A DNA stretch of 64,000 bases from positions 18,278,530-18,342,529 of the forward strand of contig NC_051443.1 of assembly GCF_001649575.2 (NCBI RefSeq), in the 5' to 3' direction. Positions 11,386 through 23,240 of this stretch are shown here, one piece after another (the stretch's first letter is position 1; each line of letters starts with the position of its first letter). The position numbers and the translations under genes were made by a program. The DNA is from Kryptolebias marmoratus (taxonomy: Eukaryota; Chordata; Actinopteri; Cyprinodontiformes; Rivulidae). The notes under the pieces were generated by a model. The model searched no databases. It was not told where the DNA came from and worked only from the letters and a program-made list of their open reading frames with translations.

Positions 11386-13079
11386 CAGGATAAGTCAACA
11401 TATGGAGCTCACACTGACTTAAAAGGGACTGTGCCAATCTTCAACTGTTTGCCATGATTTCCTGTCGTCTTTTCATATTTGTCGCATGCTTTTACAACAG
11501 GACCGCACAACCAAAGGCTGGTTTTTTAAACAGTTAACTTCCGCCTCTTGTGGGGTGATGTGTCTTCAGGGACACAATTGACAATGGTTGCATGCACACA
11601 AATCCCTGTAACCCTAAACCTTGGAGAGAACCTCTGGTATTCATCCTGACCTCAGAGCTCACACAGCAAACTGAGCGCAGGCTGCTGCTCCAAGAATCTG
11701 TCAGAAAAACAGCTTTATTCGCAAATATTTGCATTTTCTTCGTGTGGAGTTTAGCCACGAACTGCTGGTGATGAGCCATCATTTAGGCACGGTTTTGCTC
11801 TGAATCATCCGGTGAACCGGTCCAGGGTAGTAAACGACTTCACGGGCGAGAAAAGCGCTGAGTAACATCATGGACTGAACATTTGATGTCTCTGTTCCTC
11901 AGACGGGTCAGAGACTCACACTGCCAATCACGCAGCAGTTGCCCACTCAAAAGAATTGAAATAAAAAAAAAAAAGGTCTCCACTTTGCAGATGAATGGTG
12001 TAACCGAGCTTGTTTAAATGCCACAACCCATGGAAGGTGGGGGGTCAGCTGAAGAGAATCCTGTAGTCTTGGCATCATTTCTCATTTCAAGAAGATTCCT
12101 CCTGGTTTCACGCTGGTTACTGGATACGCTAAAAGTATGGGGCAGATATTTATAACATCAGACTTACTGACAGATTTACCACCGCGAGGATCACCGCATC
12201 CTCTGCACAGCAACAGGTGCGCCCGCTGGAAACCGGAGCTCCGCTTTTAGTTCAGACTTATATATCGAATGGGTCGCAAATTTGAAATTCATAAATTCAT
12301 AAAACCCAGAAATGTTAGGACCTAAAATGTATCCAGTGTGTATCCTGTTCCTTGTTCAAGGATTTCCCCCCTAACTTAATATGAAAAAAATGGGTAAAAG
12401 TGCAAACATATACATTAATAGTGAAGAACTGTTGAAAAAAAACGTAATTTTATCGTTAAAACAGCAAAAATCTTTTACAGCTGTTTATTTTGTAGCACCT
12501 TCGAGGCATCAAAGGGTCACATCTGGCAGGAATGGACCAATTTTTCTGCTGAAATATCTGCGTAATGTGCAACTGATCCTGGTGTAAAGGTTGAAATGAA
12601 AGGGTTTGCACAAAGTGCTGTGAAGTTTTAAAGATGGCAGCGGTTCACTTTGGAAGTGGGTCCACTGAGACAACTTATTATTAGCTTGTCAGAACAATCA
12701 GAATGGACCAACCTCCAAATGAGTTTGCTGCTAGAAGAGCTTCAATCTGCAAAATTTTACAGACGTTCATGCAAAAGCAAATATTTCAACCTATCCAATA
12801 GTGCTGATTTTTGTTATTTATGCTGAAATATTATGTAATTCCTATCAGATATTCTCCCCAGATGGCCCAAAAGTGCTATCTGATGCTATTCCTGGTGCTA
12901 TTCACACTTGTAAAAAAAAGTCATTTGACCTAAAGGGACATCTGATATCTTGCTACTTTTTATTTTAATACTTCTGGCAATCTTCTAGCAAAAGCAGTGC
13001 TTTCTTTTTTTATTTTTAAAATGTGCCAGCAAACTGTAGACCCAAAAATTCTTCTCAGATAAATAATGGCTGAATGTGA
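11386..13079. other. Intergenic, nothing recognised
   Basis: No repeat family, RNA gene or convincing frame was seen. An A-rich run lies at 11961-11975. Confidence 0.5.
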
Positions 13080-13390
13080 ACATGTTTACTCAAACCAATA
13101 TACAGTAAGTTACTGTAGAGTTGGTGGTTTTTACATTAAAATGACTGTATTCACAAGACTGTACTGTAAAAGTGATTGTTTTACTGTAAATTCACAATGT
13201 ATTCTGGGAAACGATTAGTCTACTGTAAACAAAAGCACAGTAATGTTGGCATTTAGTTTTACAGTACTGATGTGCCACTGTAATTAGTTTTACAGTAATT
13301 TTACTGTGGAATGAAAAACTGTAGCTACTGGACAACTTTAGTCAGTAATAAACAGTTATTTTAACAATAAATTTTTGACAGTGTAGCTCC
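13080..13390. repeat. ACTGTA-rich dispersed repeat
   Basis: At least ten ACTGTA/TACAGT words occur on both strands within 300 bases (for example TACTGTAAAAGTGATTG, TTACTGTAAATTCACAATG, GTTTTACAGTACTG, TTTTACAGTAATTTTACTG). This gives a self-complementary, MITE-like stretch. Only one copy is in the window, so boundaries are approximate. Confidence 0.5.
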
Positions 13391-16300
13391 TCTGAAATAG
13401 CTACACTAAATAAAATTCTGACGTGTAAAGCCAAACAATTATGTAATGTGAAACTGACAGTAAAGTAAGGATTTATAAAACAGTGTTCACATGAAAGGTT
13501 GTAAAATTTAGGAGATTGAAGCGGTTTTAATTCACTTTTCTCTTGGCTGTGTTTGGACAGGCCGTTAGCTCATCAGTTGCAAACTGTGTTTCTCCAAACT
13601 GAGATCATATAAGAAGCCAGCTGACCTTACCACACAAACCCACTGCAGTGGGGCTGAAATGCTCCTTTAACGGCGACAGTTTAACTCGGGTCAGTTCACA
13701 CAACCAAAATGATGCAAAGCAAATAGATAAGTGGTGACATAACAGAACAGATTTTTTGATAGATCAGTTCAGAGACACACGGCTGACTGCATTCAGCCTC
13801 TGCCTTGGGTTACTGTGCCACATCGTAACAGTGTTGACTGGAAGCAGCAGATGGCGGGAACCGAATGGCGTTTTCCCTCCATGAAATTATACGATGCTGT
13901 TTAAGATGAGCTGCTTTATATTGGTACTGATGCAAACATGAGCGTAGCCTGGATACAGGAACGCTGCAGTTTGAGTATAAAAAACCTCAGATAAGAGAAA
14001 ATGTATTACATCTCCCACTTCTCTGGAACACACAAACCTAAACAGACACTTCTACGGGGCTGCAGTTTTCCTCCCCGGATGCTCCCACGTTGCCTCAACA
14101 TGCCACCAACGACTCAGACGAGACTGACAAACAAAGTCATTACGCAAACAAATGTGACATGGCATGTTTGTTTATCGTACATTAAAGCTCACGGTCAGCA
14201 TTGAGGTTATCCTTTTGAATCCCTTCCTGTTCTATTAGCCATTAATCATCTCTTTGGGAAACATGTGGAGCTGGGTCTGCATCCAAAACATCAAAGATCC
14301 TTGTGTGTTGTTGCCTCCATATGAGGGAGTTGGCCTCGGCAGACACTTTTTCACACGCTGTAAAAGAGTATGGAAGAGTCTGTGTATATCTGTGTGCAGG
14401 AGGCAGAGAGGCAGACAGACAGTCCACTCCACAGTGTTGCTAATATTTTGTTGCCTCCATATGAATAACTTGGCTGTAGTTGACACGTAGTGATGGCGAT
14501 GATGGGTTGGTCAACATGCCAGTTGTGCTGGCTACCACATGAAAAGCTCCTTTGATATTCACACAGATATGTCAAAGCTGTATGTCATTGCTATTTCTGT
14601 AAGGGGGTATTCAAATTTGAAACAGCTTACTGTATATATACAGAATCATACTTTCTCATGCCATTTCCCTGGTCTTTTTCTACTGTAAGTCAGAATGTTA
14701 CATTGTATGTAAGCTAAATATTATTGAAACCAACTGATTTTGTAGCAAGAGGCTTAAACTGAACAATGTGTTATCAAAAACAGTCATTTTTCTTTTTCGT
14801 CGCAGCAAAACTAAGAACGCTCAAAAACTCGCAGCCATCAAACATCAACTAACGTATTTCATAAGTGAATGTGTCCTTTTATTGACACCAAAGATGGTTA
14901 TGTTATGTAGTTCAAGGTGTCCTTTCGCTTTTTTCTGTTTATGTAAATCTTTGTTTTCGACTCTCGAGATTTAAAACCTCCTTTCCAGAAGCATCGTGGC
15001 CAAAGCTGCAGCTCAAAATAACAATAGTTAGAGTAATACCATGTAATACCAGGAACAAAGCTGTTAAAACGAGAAACATTGTTAGCAAAAAAGGTATCAG
15101 ACTTGGAGCGGAGAAACAGATGTTTATATTTCAGTTGGACTCATTGGTACAGTTACAAATATTGAGACTGGGTCTGAAGAACTTCCCTTTATTAAAGATG
15201 AAAATCTGCAGCTAAATAGAAAGACTGCCAAAAATAAGCCCCTTTTCACAAACAGTTCTGTGATATTTCCACAAAGACAATCCCATCTATGAACAGCCTT
15301 GTGTTATCTGTAAATTACCAATAAACTTGGTTACAGCTCAAGGCGATGTGAGCGTTCAGAAATGAGGCTGGCATTGTGGAACCAAAGGATGCATTGACTA
15401 TAACTCAGTGGTGTCATCTGTCATCCCTACCTATTTATATATTGATTGTTATGACTGCTTGGCGGCTCAGAGGTGTAACAGTGGCAGGTTGATTTCAGTC
15501 CCCCAATGGCACCTCAGTTCTCTTTTAAATTGCATCAAAACGCCAAGAAGGCATCTCAGGAACCATCTTGAAGTGTTCTGTAAAAGGGGCTATTCCTTTG
15601 TGAACAAGATGATGCCAACGTTTCAGTCTTTCAGAGGACAAAGCAGAACAGCAAATCCCTGTGATTGATAATGGAGTTTATGTCAATTAATAGGAGAGAA
15701 AGGCTGAGAAAAACCAAGGATGGAGGATTAATGAGAGACCTAAGGGGTGCTGATTGCGAACAAAATACAGGTGGTATGAGAGGAGCTGGAAACTTTGGAG
15801 GACATCTAGTGGCACAACTCAAAGAAAACCAAAATAAGTCCAAAGAAAATATATAAAAGTAAAAATAAAGGAGCTTGATATGGTTTGTTTCAAGATCCCA
15901 CAATTCATATCTGGGTTTTGTGTTTAAACATGGCACCTCGTTCAGCGTGCTGGGTGAAAATTTTGACTCGTGGCTTTTTTTTGTCTGAATTTCCAACTTC
16001 ACTTAAGACAGTGTACCTCTGGTGAGCAACTAAAATCATTTTTATTTATTTTTTTAATCAGAACAAATGTTTTAGCAAACCCTGTTGGATTCATTTATTT
16101 TATTTTATTTTTTTCTGCCTTTCACAGAGGAAAAAGCCCTGACGTGGAGGATTTACCTGCAGTCAGGAAACCTGAGGGGGAATAACAGCGGGAATCCATC
16201 CCTCAAACATTAACAGCGACATAAGGGGAAGCCCGGCTCGCTGTCTTCATTACAAGCAGCAGATCGTTGTGATGATGACTCCTTTTATGTGAAACAAAGT

Positions 16301-16965
16301 CTCGTGTCTAATGGCCCCATCATTACTGAAGAGTGTAAACAGAAGAAAACACCAAATACGTGATGGGATTAGCCCTGCAGTTAGCGTCTGTTGTGGTTTT
16401 CCAAACCGCAGGTTCATATGTGCGAGCGTGCGTTGTCTCTGATCCATCGAGCAGAGCTTCTTCTGATGCCGTGAGGGCATTTGTTCTTGAGCGATCCGGC
16501 GTGGAATCAAAGCGTCTCTTAGAACAATCACAAGCGCAAGACAGTTATTACAAAACAAATAATGACTTATATGGCCAATCAAAGCTTACAAACAAGTTCA
16601 GAGTGATGGTGATTGCAGATCAGGGTTTCACGGGGATATCAAAACATGGAATCAGTCTACAGAGAAGACTGAAATGTTATTTTACAGTAGAGTTTGTTCA
16701 TGCACATCAATTAAGCTGGATGAGACTGTAGTTCAGCAGAAGTGTTTTGTATTTTCTTGGCTTTTGTTGCAAGGAGGAATGCTGCCTCCAGGTTATCTGG
16801 GAGTCTTTGCCTCAACTGGAGGAGTTCAAAGTATGTGGGAAACTTGTGCACAAGTGATGGTAGGATAAAGATGAAGATGGACTGACAGATTGGGACTCAG
16901 TGGCAGTAATGAGGGTGTTGCTCCGGTCTGTCATGGTGAAGAAAGAGCTGAACTGAAAGACGAAG
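13391..16965. other. Intergenic, nothing recognised
   Basis: No gene or repeat family was recognised. Two close copies of TTGTTGCCTCCATATGA lie at about 14307-14325 and 14449-14465, and a short palindrome CTGTATATATACAG is at 14631-14644. The frames near 15631-16002 and 16360-16731 show no domain. Confidence 0.45.
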
Positions 16966-17157
16966 CCAGTGGTGTCCAATCCTGGTCCTGGAGGGCCACT
17001 ATCCTGCAGGTTTTAGATGTTTCCCTGCTTTGACACACCTGGTTTGAATGAGTGAGTGATTAAGACTTCTGCAGAAACTGAAGACCTGATGAGGAGCAAG
17101 GAAACAACTAAAGCATGCAGGAAAGTGGCCATCTTGGACCAGGAAGGACACCACTGG
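16966..17157. mobile_element. Small terminal-inverted-repeat element (MITE-like), 192 bp
   Basis: The left end CCAGTGGTGTCC (16966-16977) and right end GGACACCACTGG (17146-17157) are perfect 12-base inverted repeats. Similarity continues inward: TCCTGGTCCTGGAGGGCCACT on the left against the complement of AGTGGCCATCTTGGACCAGG on the right. The interior lacks coding capacity. Such elements are non-autonomous DNA transposons; the superfamily is not assigned. Confidence 0.75.
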
Positions 17158-19360
17158 GCAAAGCTCTTGATTTGCCCTTCAATCCTCATTGACTGTCATG
17201 AGGTTTAGATCCTGAGAGAAACAATGATATTCTCTTCCTCTGTAATGTGGCTGGGATTAGTTTTAAAGAGGCAGCTTGGAGTAGAGCCCCTGCTCCTCCA
17301 CATCAAAAAGGGTTTCAAGAAACAAATTAGGATGCCTTCTTGACACGTCCTTTTGCAGGTTTCCGGACACGTCCCCCTGGAAGGAGACCCCAAGAGAGAG
17401 TCGGAGCTCGCTGGAGGGATTATAGATCGTCTTTGACCCGGGAACTTCTTGGGAGCCTCCAGGAGGAGCTGGAGTGTGCAGTTGGGGAGAGGGAGGTCTA
17501 ACTACAGATAAACAAAACTGGCTACAATGAAACTGGGAATTCCTGTCTACAACTCGTCTGATGATGGTAAGCTTGTTCCTGTTACTTTTTTTTTTCTTTT
17601 AACAATTGATTCTGAAACTCTCTAACATCAAAATTATCCCACGTTTGGGAAAAGCATTATGAGCTCTTCTTTTTAAACTGCAAACTGGGTACAGAAATGT
17701 AGCACAATGTCACTTTATTGTCATGTTTTTTAATTAGCCAGTTAAAACAAGCATTAAAATGGGCAATTATAGATGCACCAATCAGGTTTAAGCTTCACAA
17801 AAATCAGTCTTCAACATAAATATGAGGGGAAAATAAGTGGGTGGTTGGTGCAGAAGGTTCAGCTACAGACAAGGGTCAAATTTAAAGAGACGACGGACAC
17901 GTGCTTACTAAAAGACAAAATTTATTGAATAAAATGCATGCTCCCCTTGTCGGCCATTTGGACCGCACCTGTGCTGACTGACTCTACAGGTCCACAAAAT
18001 TGCATGAACAGACAAGACCGCCCACAGGAACATGTGCCGTTTCACACACTCCTAATGAAAAGCAGCGGCACACACCAGAAACAGGACGTGACACTGACCC
18101 GTCCAATCACAAGCCAGACCTGGAGTTCCTGTCTTTCAAGTAAAACTTAAATATCTTATTATTTCCTCTTTAAGAAAAAAACAAGATTCTCTGTCTTTTG
18201 CTGTTGTTTTGTGAAATATTTAACTTTCTCTTTTTGCAGATAAGAGCCATCAGAGATCTTTAAATATCCAACTTCTCAAAACTAAAAAAAATCACCAACT
18301 TTGATCATCGACCAACATGAGTTCAACTTGTTTGAATATTCAAACTTTAAAAACAATCTTTGCATTTTGTTAACTTGAACTGAGACAAACTGCAACAGCT
18401 GATCAACCCCTTTCACTTATTGGTTTGTTTATAATTCAGCTTAATTATTTCAATCAACAAAGTAATATGACACAGAACCATTATGGCACAAACAGTCTAT
18501 TTGAATAAAGCATTTCCAAAAGGTTTTTATAAGAACGTATTTGGTAAGTAACACAATACTGATCCCCTCTGAATGGATCTACTCATTCTCACTTGTCCAT
18601 ATTTACCAGGGGAATATTATAAGTTTTAAATAATTAACATTTTCAGTATCCTGACAAAAATGACAAATATGACTGGTTGTAAATGATTTAGACTTAGCAT
18701 ATATTGTGTAAGCGACATAGAACTAAGAGAAAATGGTCATTTTTTTATCAAAGGGGATAAACTTCCTCAGACACGGTGCCTGCTTTTTACGGTAGCGTCT
18801 CATAATAGATGGAAACCACGCTGCACCGCAGGCACTAAATCAAATCTAAAACTTGAATACATTCTCAAGCATTTTTAGAAAGAGCGGCAGATCTCCTGCG
18901 TCCTGCTGTACAGTTTTAGCTCATTTCAAACAGATGAACAGGGAAAAAAGTGTTTCGAGTTGTCCTTCCATGTTAAAAATACACGGAGGCTGCGTTTAGA
19001 GCCCCGCTTTCATCACAGAATAAATCTGAAATGATTCTCCTCGACTGATCTTAGAGGTAGAGTCTCCACTCCTGACAGGTTCATTCAGGTGCTTTTAAAG
19101 TGCTTTCAAAATATTTTCCAGCCCAACTTCTTCTTTTGTTGTTGTTGTTGTCGTCTTATCGTCTGGGGACTGTCTTCTCGTCTTCAGCAGGGCTTTTGCT
19201 TTGGTTTGTTCGCGTGTCTAGACAGAATGCATTTTTGCAGGTCTTTGAATCGGCCCTCCATTGTGTACCTGAGGACGGCTGGATGGCTTCACCACATCAC
19301 AGAGTTTTTTTTTTGTCTGTTTGAGTTTCCTCTGTCATCACAGACCAGACACACATGTAA
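17158..19360. other. Intergenic, nothing recognised
   Basis: No repeat family, RNA gene or convincing coding frame was recognised. Confidence 0.45.
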
Positions 19361-19834
19361 TTGCCTTTAAACTGCTGTCGCCTTCTCTTTCCTTGGTAAT
19401 GTGTCGTTTGACGGAGGCGAGCCTCGTGCGCCCTTAGAAGGCTGAATTAGATGCGGAGCGGTCATTTGCCGAGCGAACAGGATCAGAATTGTTAGGAAAA
19501 ACACGAGAGACGGATTATTGCTGGCCAGCTTAAACCCGACACCTGAAATTCTAACTAGTGCACGGAACAAAACAGGTGTCTTTTTTCACAGTAATGGACG
19601 AGAGTGCTGGAGGTGTGTGTGTGTGTGTGTTCAGATCTGGTGAGGGTAGTTACACAGTGCGCTGTAACTTTAGGAAGGAGCTGAGGAGCGTTCCATGTCT
19701 CACACTTTCCTCTGATGTCTTAACTCCTCTAACCTTTTTATACAAAGTCCCACACTGTTCTAATCTAAGGCAAGAGACTCTGTGCGGTTTAAAAGGTCTG
19801 GGAGCATTTTAGCCAAATAACCCAAAAGCCCCTG

Positions 19835-19835
<1 letters not shown>
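19361..19835. promoter_or_regulatory. Candidate regulatory block
   Basis: The part 19375-19560 is complex, CpG-containing and not repeated in the window (for example GACGGAGGCGAGCCTCGTGC, GGATTATTGCTGGCCAGC). A conserved-element role is only an inference. A short TG run lies at 19614-19630. Confidence 0.2.
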
Positions 19836-19871
<36 letters not shown>

Positions 19872-19895
19872 CCACACACACTCCCACACACACCA
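19836..19895. repeat. CA microsatellite
   Basis: An uninterrupted CA run of about 34 bases is followed by two CTCCCACACACA-type units. Confidence 0.9.
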
Positions 19896-21774
19896 CATGC
19901 ACATACACCTGGCCTCCATTTTTCCTTCTTCCTGATGCAATCTCGCACGTCATGGCAGCCACTTAGCTGTGTCCCCTTTAGAGAACTTTTCTATGTAATT
20001 TGTCAAACTCTGTGGCCCAGATCAGACCCAAACAAATGATCTCAGATACAACAAAAATAGATGTTGTTTTGCGAGTGTCGATGGAGAAAGAAAAGCCCAG
20101 TTTCCGAAATCAGGCGCATGCATATTCAATTTTCTTGCCTCGTCTCTCAAACTGCTATCAAAAGATCCCTGCGTCAGTAAGACCAGGTCCCCAACTAATG
20201 TGAGTGAATCAGTACATCAGTCAAATCTATACAGTGTACAAACAAACACAATCATTAAGTGTCTTAAAGTACAAAATCACAGAGGACAGCAAAGTTCTGA
20301 CTAATAAACGTCTCGGACTCCAGCTCAGAAATGTCAGCCTCTCCAATAAAACAGAAAGCTGATAAGTTTTCCTCACAAATTAAAAGTCAAAAAGGCGATT
20401 GTTTTTTTTTCTTTCTTGAGCAATGCGCTTTGAAAATGATTTCAAAAACAGCAACTAATATTCCTCAAATTCACACAAAAATCCCCTTTCAGAACCAACT
20501 CTTTTTTTTTTTCCAGTGGTTGTCCGAATGTTACATGTCCTTGAGACATCCGTATCAGAGCTGGACTAAATCATAATAACCCAAACAGGAAAATCTCCTG
20601 CCACCCTTGTGTCAGAATAAAAGCTGTGCAGTGTTGGACGGGCAGGTAGTTATTATTATCGTATTGAGCCTAAAAGCAGTGAATCGTGTTTATTATGGAG
20701 GCAGCGGTGCTTCATTTCCACTTCAGGTAAACTACTTTACGTTATTTTGTGTTGTAGTGAAAAACAAACTTTGAGTGTCAGTGTTTGAACTGATGGAGGT
20801 TGTTCAGGGAAGAGATATGCACAATTGAATCTAACCACAGTGGAAAAACTCTAAATTAACGGAAACATGCAGCCTATCAGCTGGTATGAAGCCCACACAA
20901 CACAAGTGAAATTTGAATCATGTAATTACTCTGTTTATCTCAGGTATTTCAGTCTAAACACGAGTTCAGATGTAGACTGCATTTGTCACGGCCAAACAAG
21001 TGGAACGGGGCAGTGTTTTAAAAAGCTGTATTCACTGTACAAACATGGGCTTTTACACTTTTTCAGCCAACAAATTCTGACGTTTTATCTCATTTGTTTG
21101 ACAATATGACCACTTTGCTCTGGTCCCTCCTCGGACCGAGGCAGAATTTGATTGGTTCTGGCACTCCTTCCGCCGTTTAATGATAACCACTGATTGGTCT
21201 CAGACGCAGCCGGCTTTCAACTTTCTGCCCAGCAAAATAAACACGAGAGCCACGAACACCATTAATCATCAGAGACAATTACCTCGTTTTCTCCCTCCCA
21301 GAGTCTTCGTCCACCACCTCCTCCTCCTCCTCCTCCTCGCTCGTCTTGTGCACCTTTTTTTAGTTTTCGTGTCCCTTTTAGCTGCAGAAAGTCTGGACTG
21401 TTACACATGAGGGAATTTATGCTCGTTGTCAAACTTCATTACAGTCGTGTACACTTTAACTTGTGTGAATGCTGATTCAGCGTTCGCACTATTGATTTCC
21501 TGTTTTTTTTATTTTTTCCAAATGTTTTTTGTTTTATTTTATTTTTTTGCAGTCTAACAACTTCTGCATGCTTTGTGCTATTTTAGACATTCAAACATCC
21601 AAACATTCAGCTCATTCAGGAGATGGGAGCTTGGACTTTTAGTTTTTGTAACTTTGATATTTTTTAGGAATATTCACCTTTATTTACAAATATTTTCCCC
21701 GTAGAAGTATAAAAAGCTCTATTCAGTTCCTTAAAAAACCTGGTTGTATTTGAAATCTGCTTGAAAATATTTAA
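19896..21774. other. Intergenic; CTC microsatellite and a candidate regulatory stretch
   Basis: A CTC trinucleotide run lies at 21317-21338. The stretch 21125-21300 is complex and has CCAAT/ATTGG and ATTAATCA words (GATTGGTTCTGG, GATTGGTCTCAG, CCATTAATCATC). No gene was recognised. Confidence 0.4.
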
Positions 21775-22260
21775 TCTGTTTTTGTCTTGTGCTACTTTTA
21801 GTTTGAGCAACCTATCTGCTACTTTTAGCTACTGTTCTGCTGTTTTTAGTTAGCCTTTTGCTACTTTTAGCTAACCATTTGCTGCCTTTAGCGTCAGTTT
21901 TGCTACTTTTAGCCTTTTGCTAGCCCTTTGCGTCTTGTAGCTTCTGGCTAATGTTTTGCTACTTTTTAATTCCAGTTAGACGTTTGCCACTTTTAGCTAG
22001 CATTTTGTTGTTTTTAACTTTTAGCTCGTGTTTTACTATGTTTAGTTTTTAGTTATTCTCCTGCTTCTTTTAGCTTCAACAACTCAGTTTCAGCTTTTTC
22101 TGCAAAGCCGTTCAGCACTCAGCTTTCTCGTGGCATTGCTGCAGAAAATGCAATTCCTCCAATTACAGCAAACTTTATTAGGAATACTCAGCAAAAGCTT
22201 CAGGAACAGGCAGCACTCATGAAATGGGGAAAAATGCAACATTACCAGAGAACCCGAAAT
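21775..22260 (+). repeat. Family C copy 2: degenerate TGCTACTTTTAGCTA array
   Basis: About a dozen imperfect units of TTTTGCTACTTTTAGCTAAC run from 21790 to 22080. They pass into TTCAGCTTTTTCTGC and end in GCAGAAAATGCAATTCC, matching the end of copy 1. The array is minisatellite-like but decayed. Confidence 0.65.
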
Positions 22261-22869
22261 GGTTCCTATTATCCAGTCAAACTGATAACTACTTAATATG
22301 TGTAATGTTACTTTGAAAACAAAACTAGCTAACTTTGCTGTTGTGTTTGTGTTTGTAGCTATAATGACTAATTTATCCATCCGCTTGCTTTCTCTGAAAC
22401 CAGAACTAATCCACCTGTTGCAATATTCACCCAACCCTCCCTGTCCCGACATGAATATTTCAGTGAAGACCAAGCACCTCCACTCTGCTTTGGCCACAGT
22501 GTTTGTTGAGATGGGTCTTTAGGGATGAAAATGGGAGTCAACAGGCATGGACCCAGGTTGATCTTTGTTTCACTGAGCCATTAATTCAGCTTCCATTATG
22601 TAGAAATCATGAGAAGTATCAATACCTTTAATAAAGACAACTTTATGGTACATTTAATGGTAAAATGTTCAAAATAAAGCAGAGTTTAGATTCTAACTCT
22701 TCATTTATTATGACAATATAAATAAAAACTATGACAAATTAATTGGTAATTGTGCTGTTGGAATAAAGAGGATGTTTTCAGCTGATTTTACACTGCACAA
22801 CATTATTTATGTATGCACAACTATGGGGGGAAAAAGGTATAGTTGTTGATAAGCACACAGCTAAAAGGG

Positions 22870-23240
22870 ACGATTCAAATCTTTTGGTCTGGGGTTCCAT
22901 AAAACAATATGACCAAATAATATCTTACCTGTTGTAGATGGTTTGTTGAAGGACCTCAGTTTGGAGAAATAAGGTCTAATCCTGACCAGATTGACAAACT
23001 AATCCAAGGCCAAAACCAAAGTGGACTGCTGCCGTTTGAAAACGACTCCAGTCTCAAAGGTTTTATAGCCGTTCACACCATTGGGAATTTTACTGTTATT
23101 TCAACAAAAAAAAAGGTGATCTTCTGCAAAAAAGTGCCCTAAAATGCTGCAGAAGTGCTACAGTTGGCTGCTGTTGCTGCTTTTCATACTAGGACAAAAA
23201 ACCAAACTAATTTTATGTAAATAACTAGCATCTGGTCTGT
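22870..23240 (+). repeat. Family B copy 2 (one arm)
   Basis: It carries ATATCTTACCTGTTGTAGAT, GACCTCAGTTTGGAGAAAT, GGCCAAAACCAAAGTGGAC and AAAACGACTCCAGTCTCA, in the same order as copies 3 and 7. No inverted right arm was found nearby. Confidence 0.65.

Noticed and set aside
16360..16731. 123-codon frame on the + strand
   Set aside because: No recognisable domain, and the reverse strand is also open over much of it; most likely chance.
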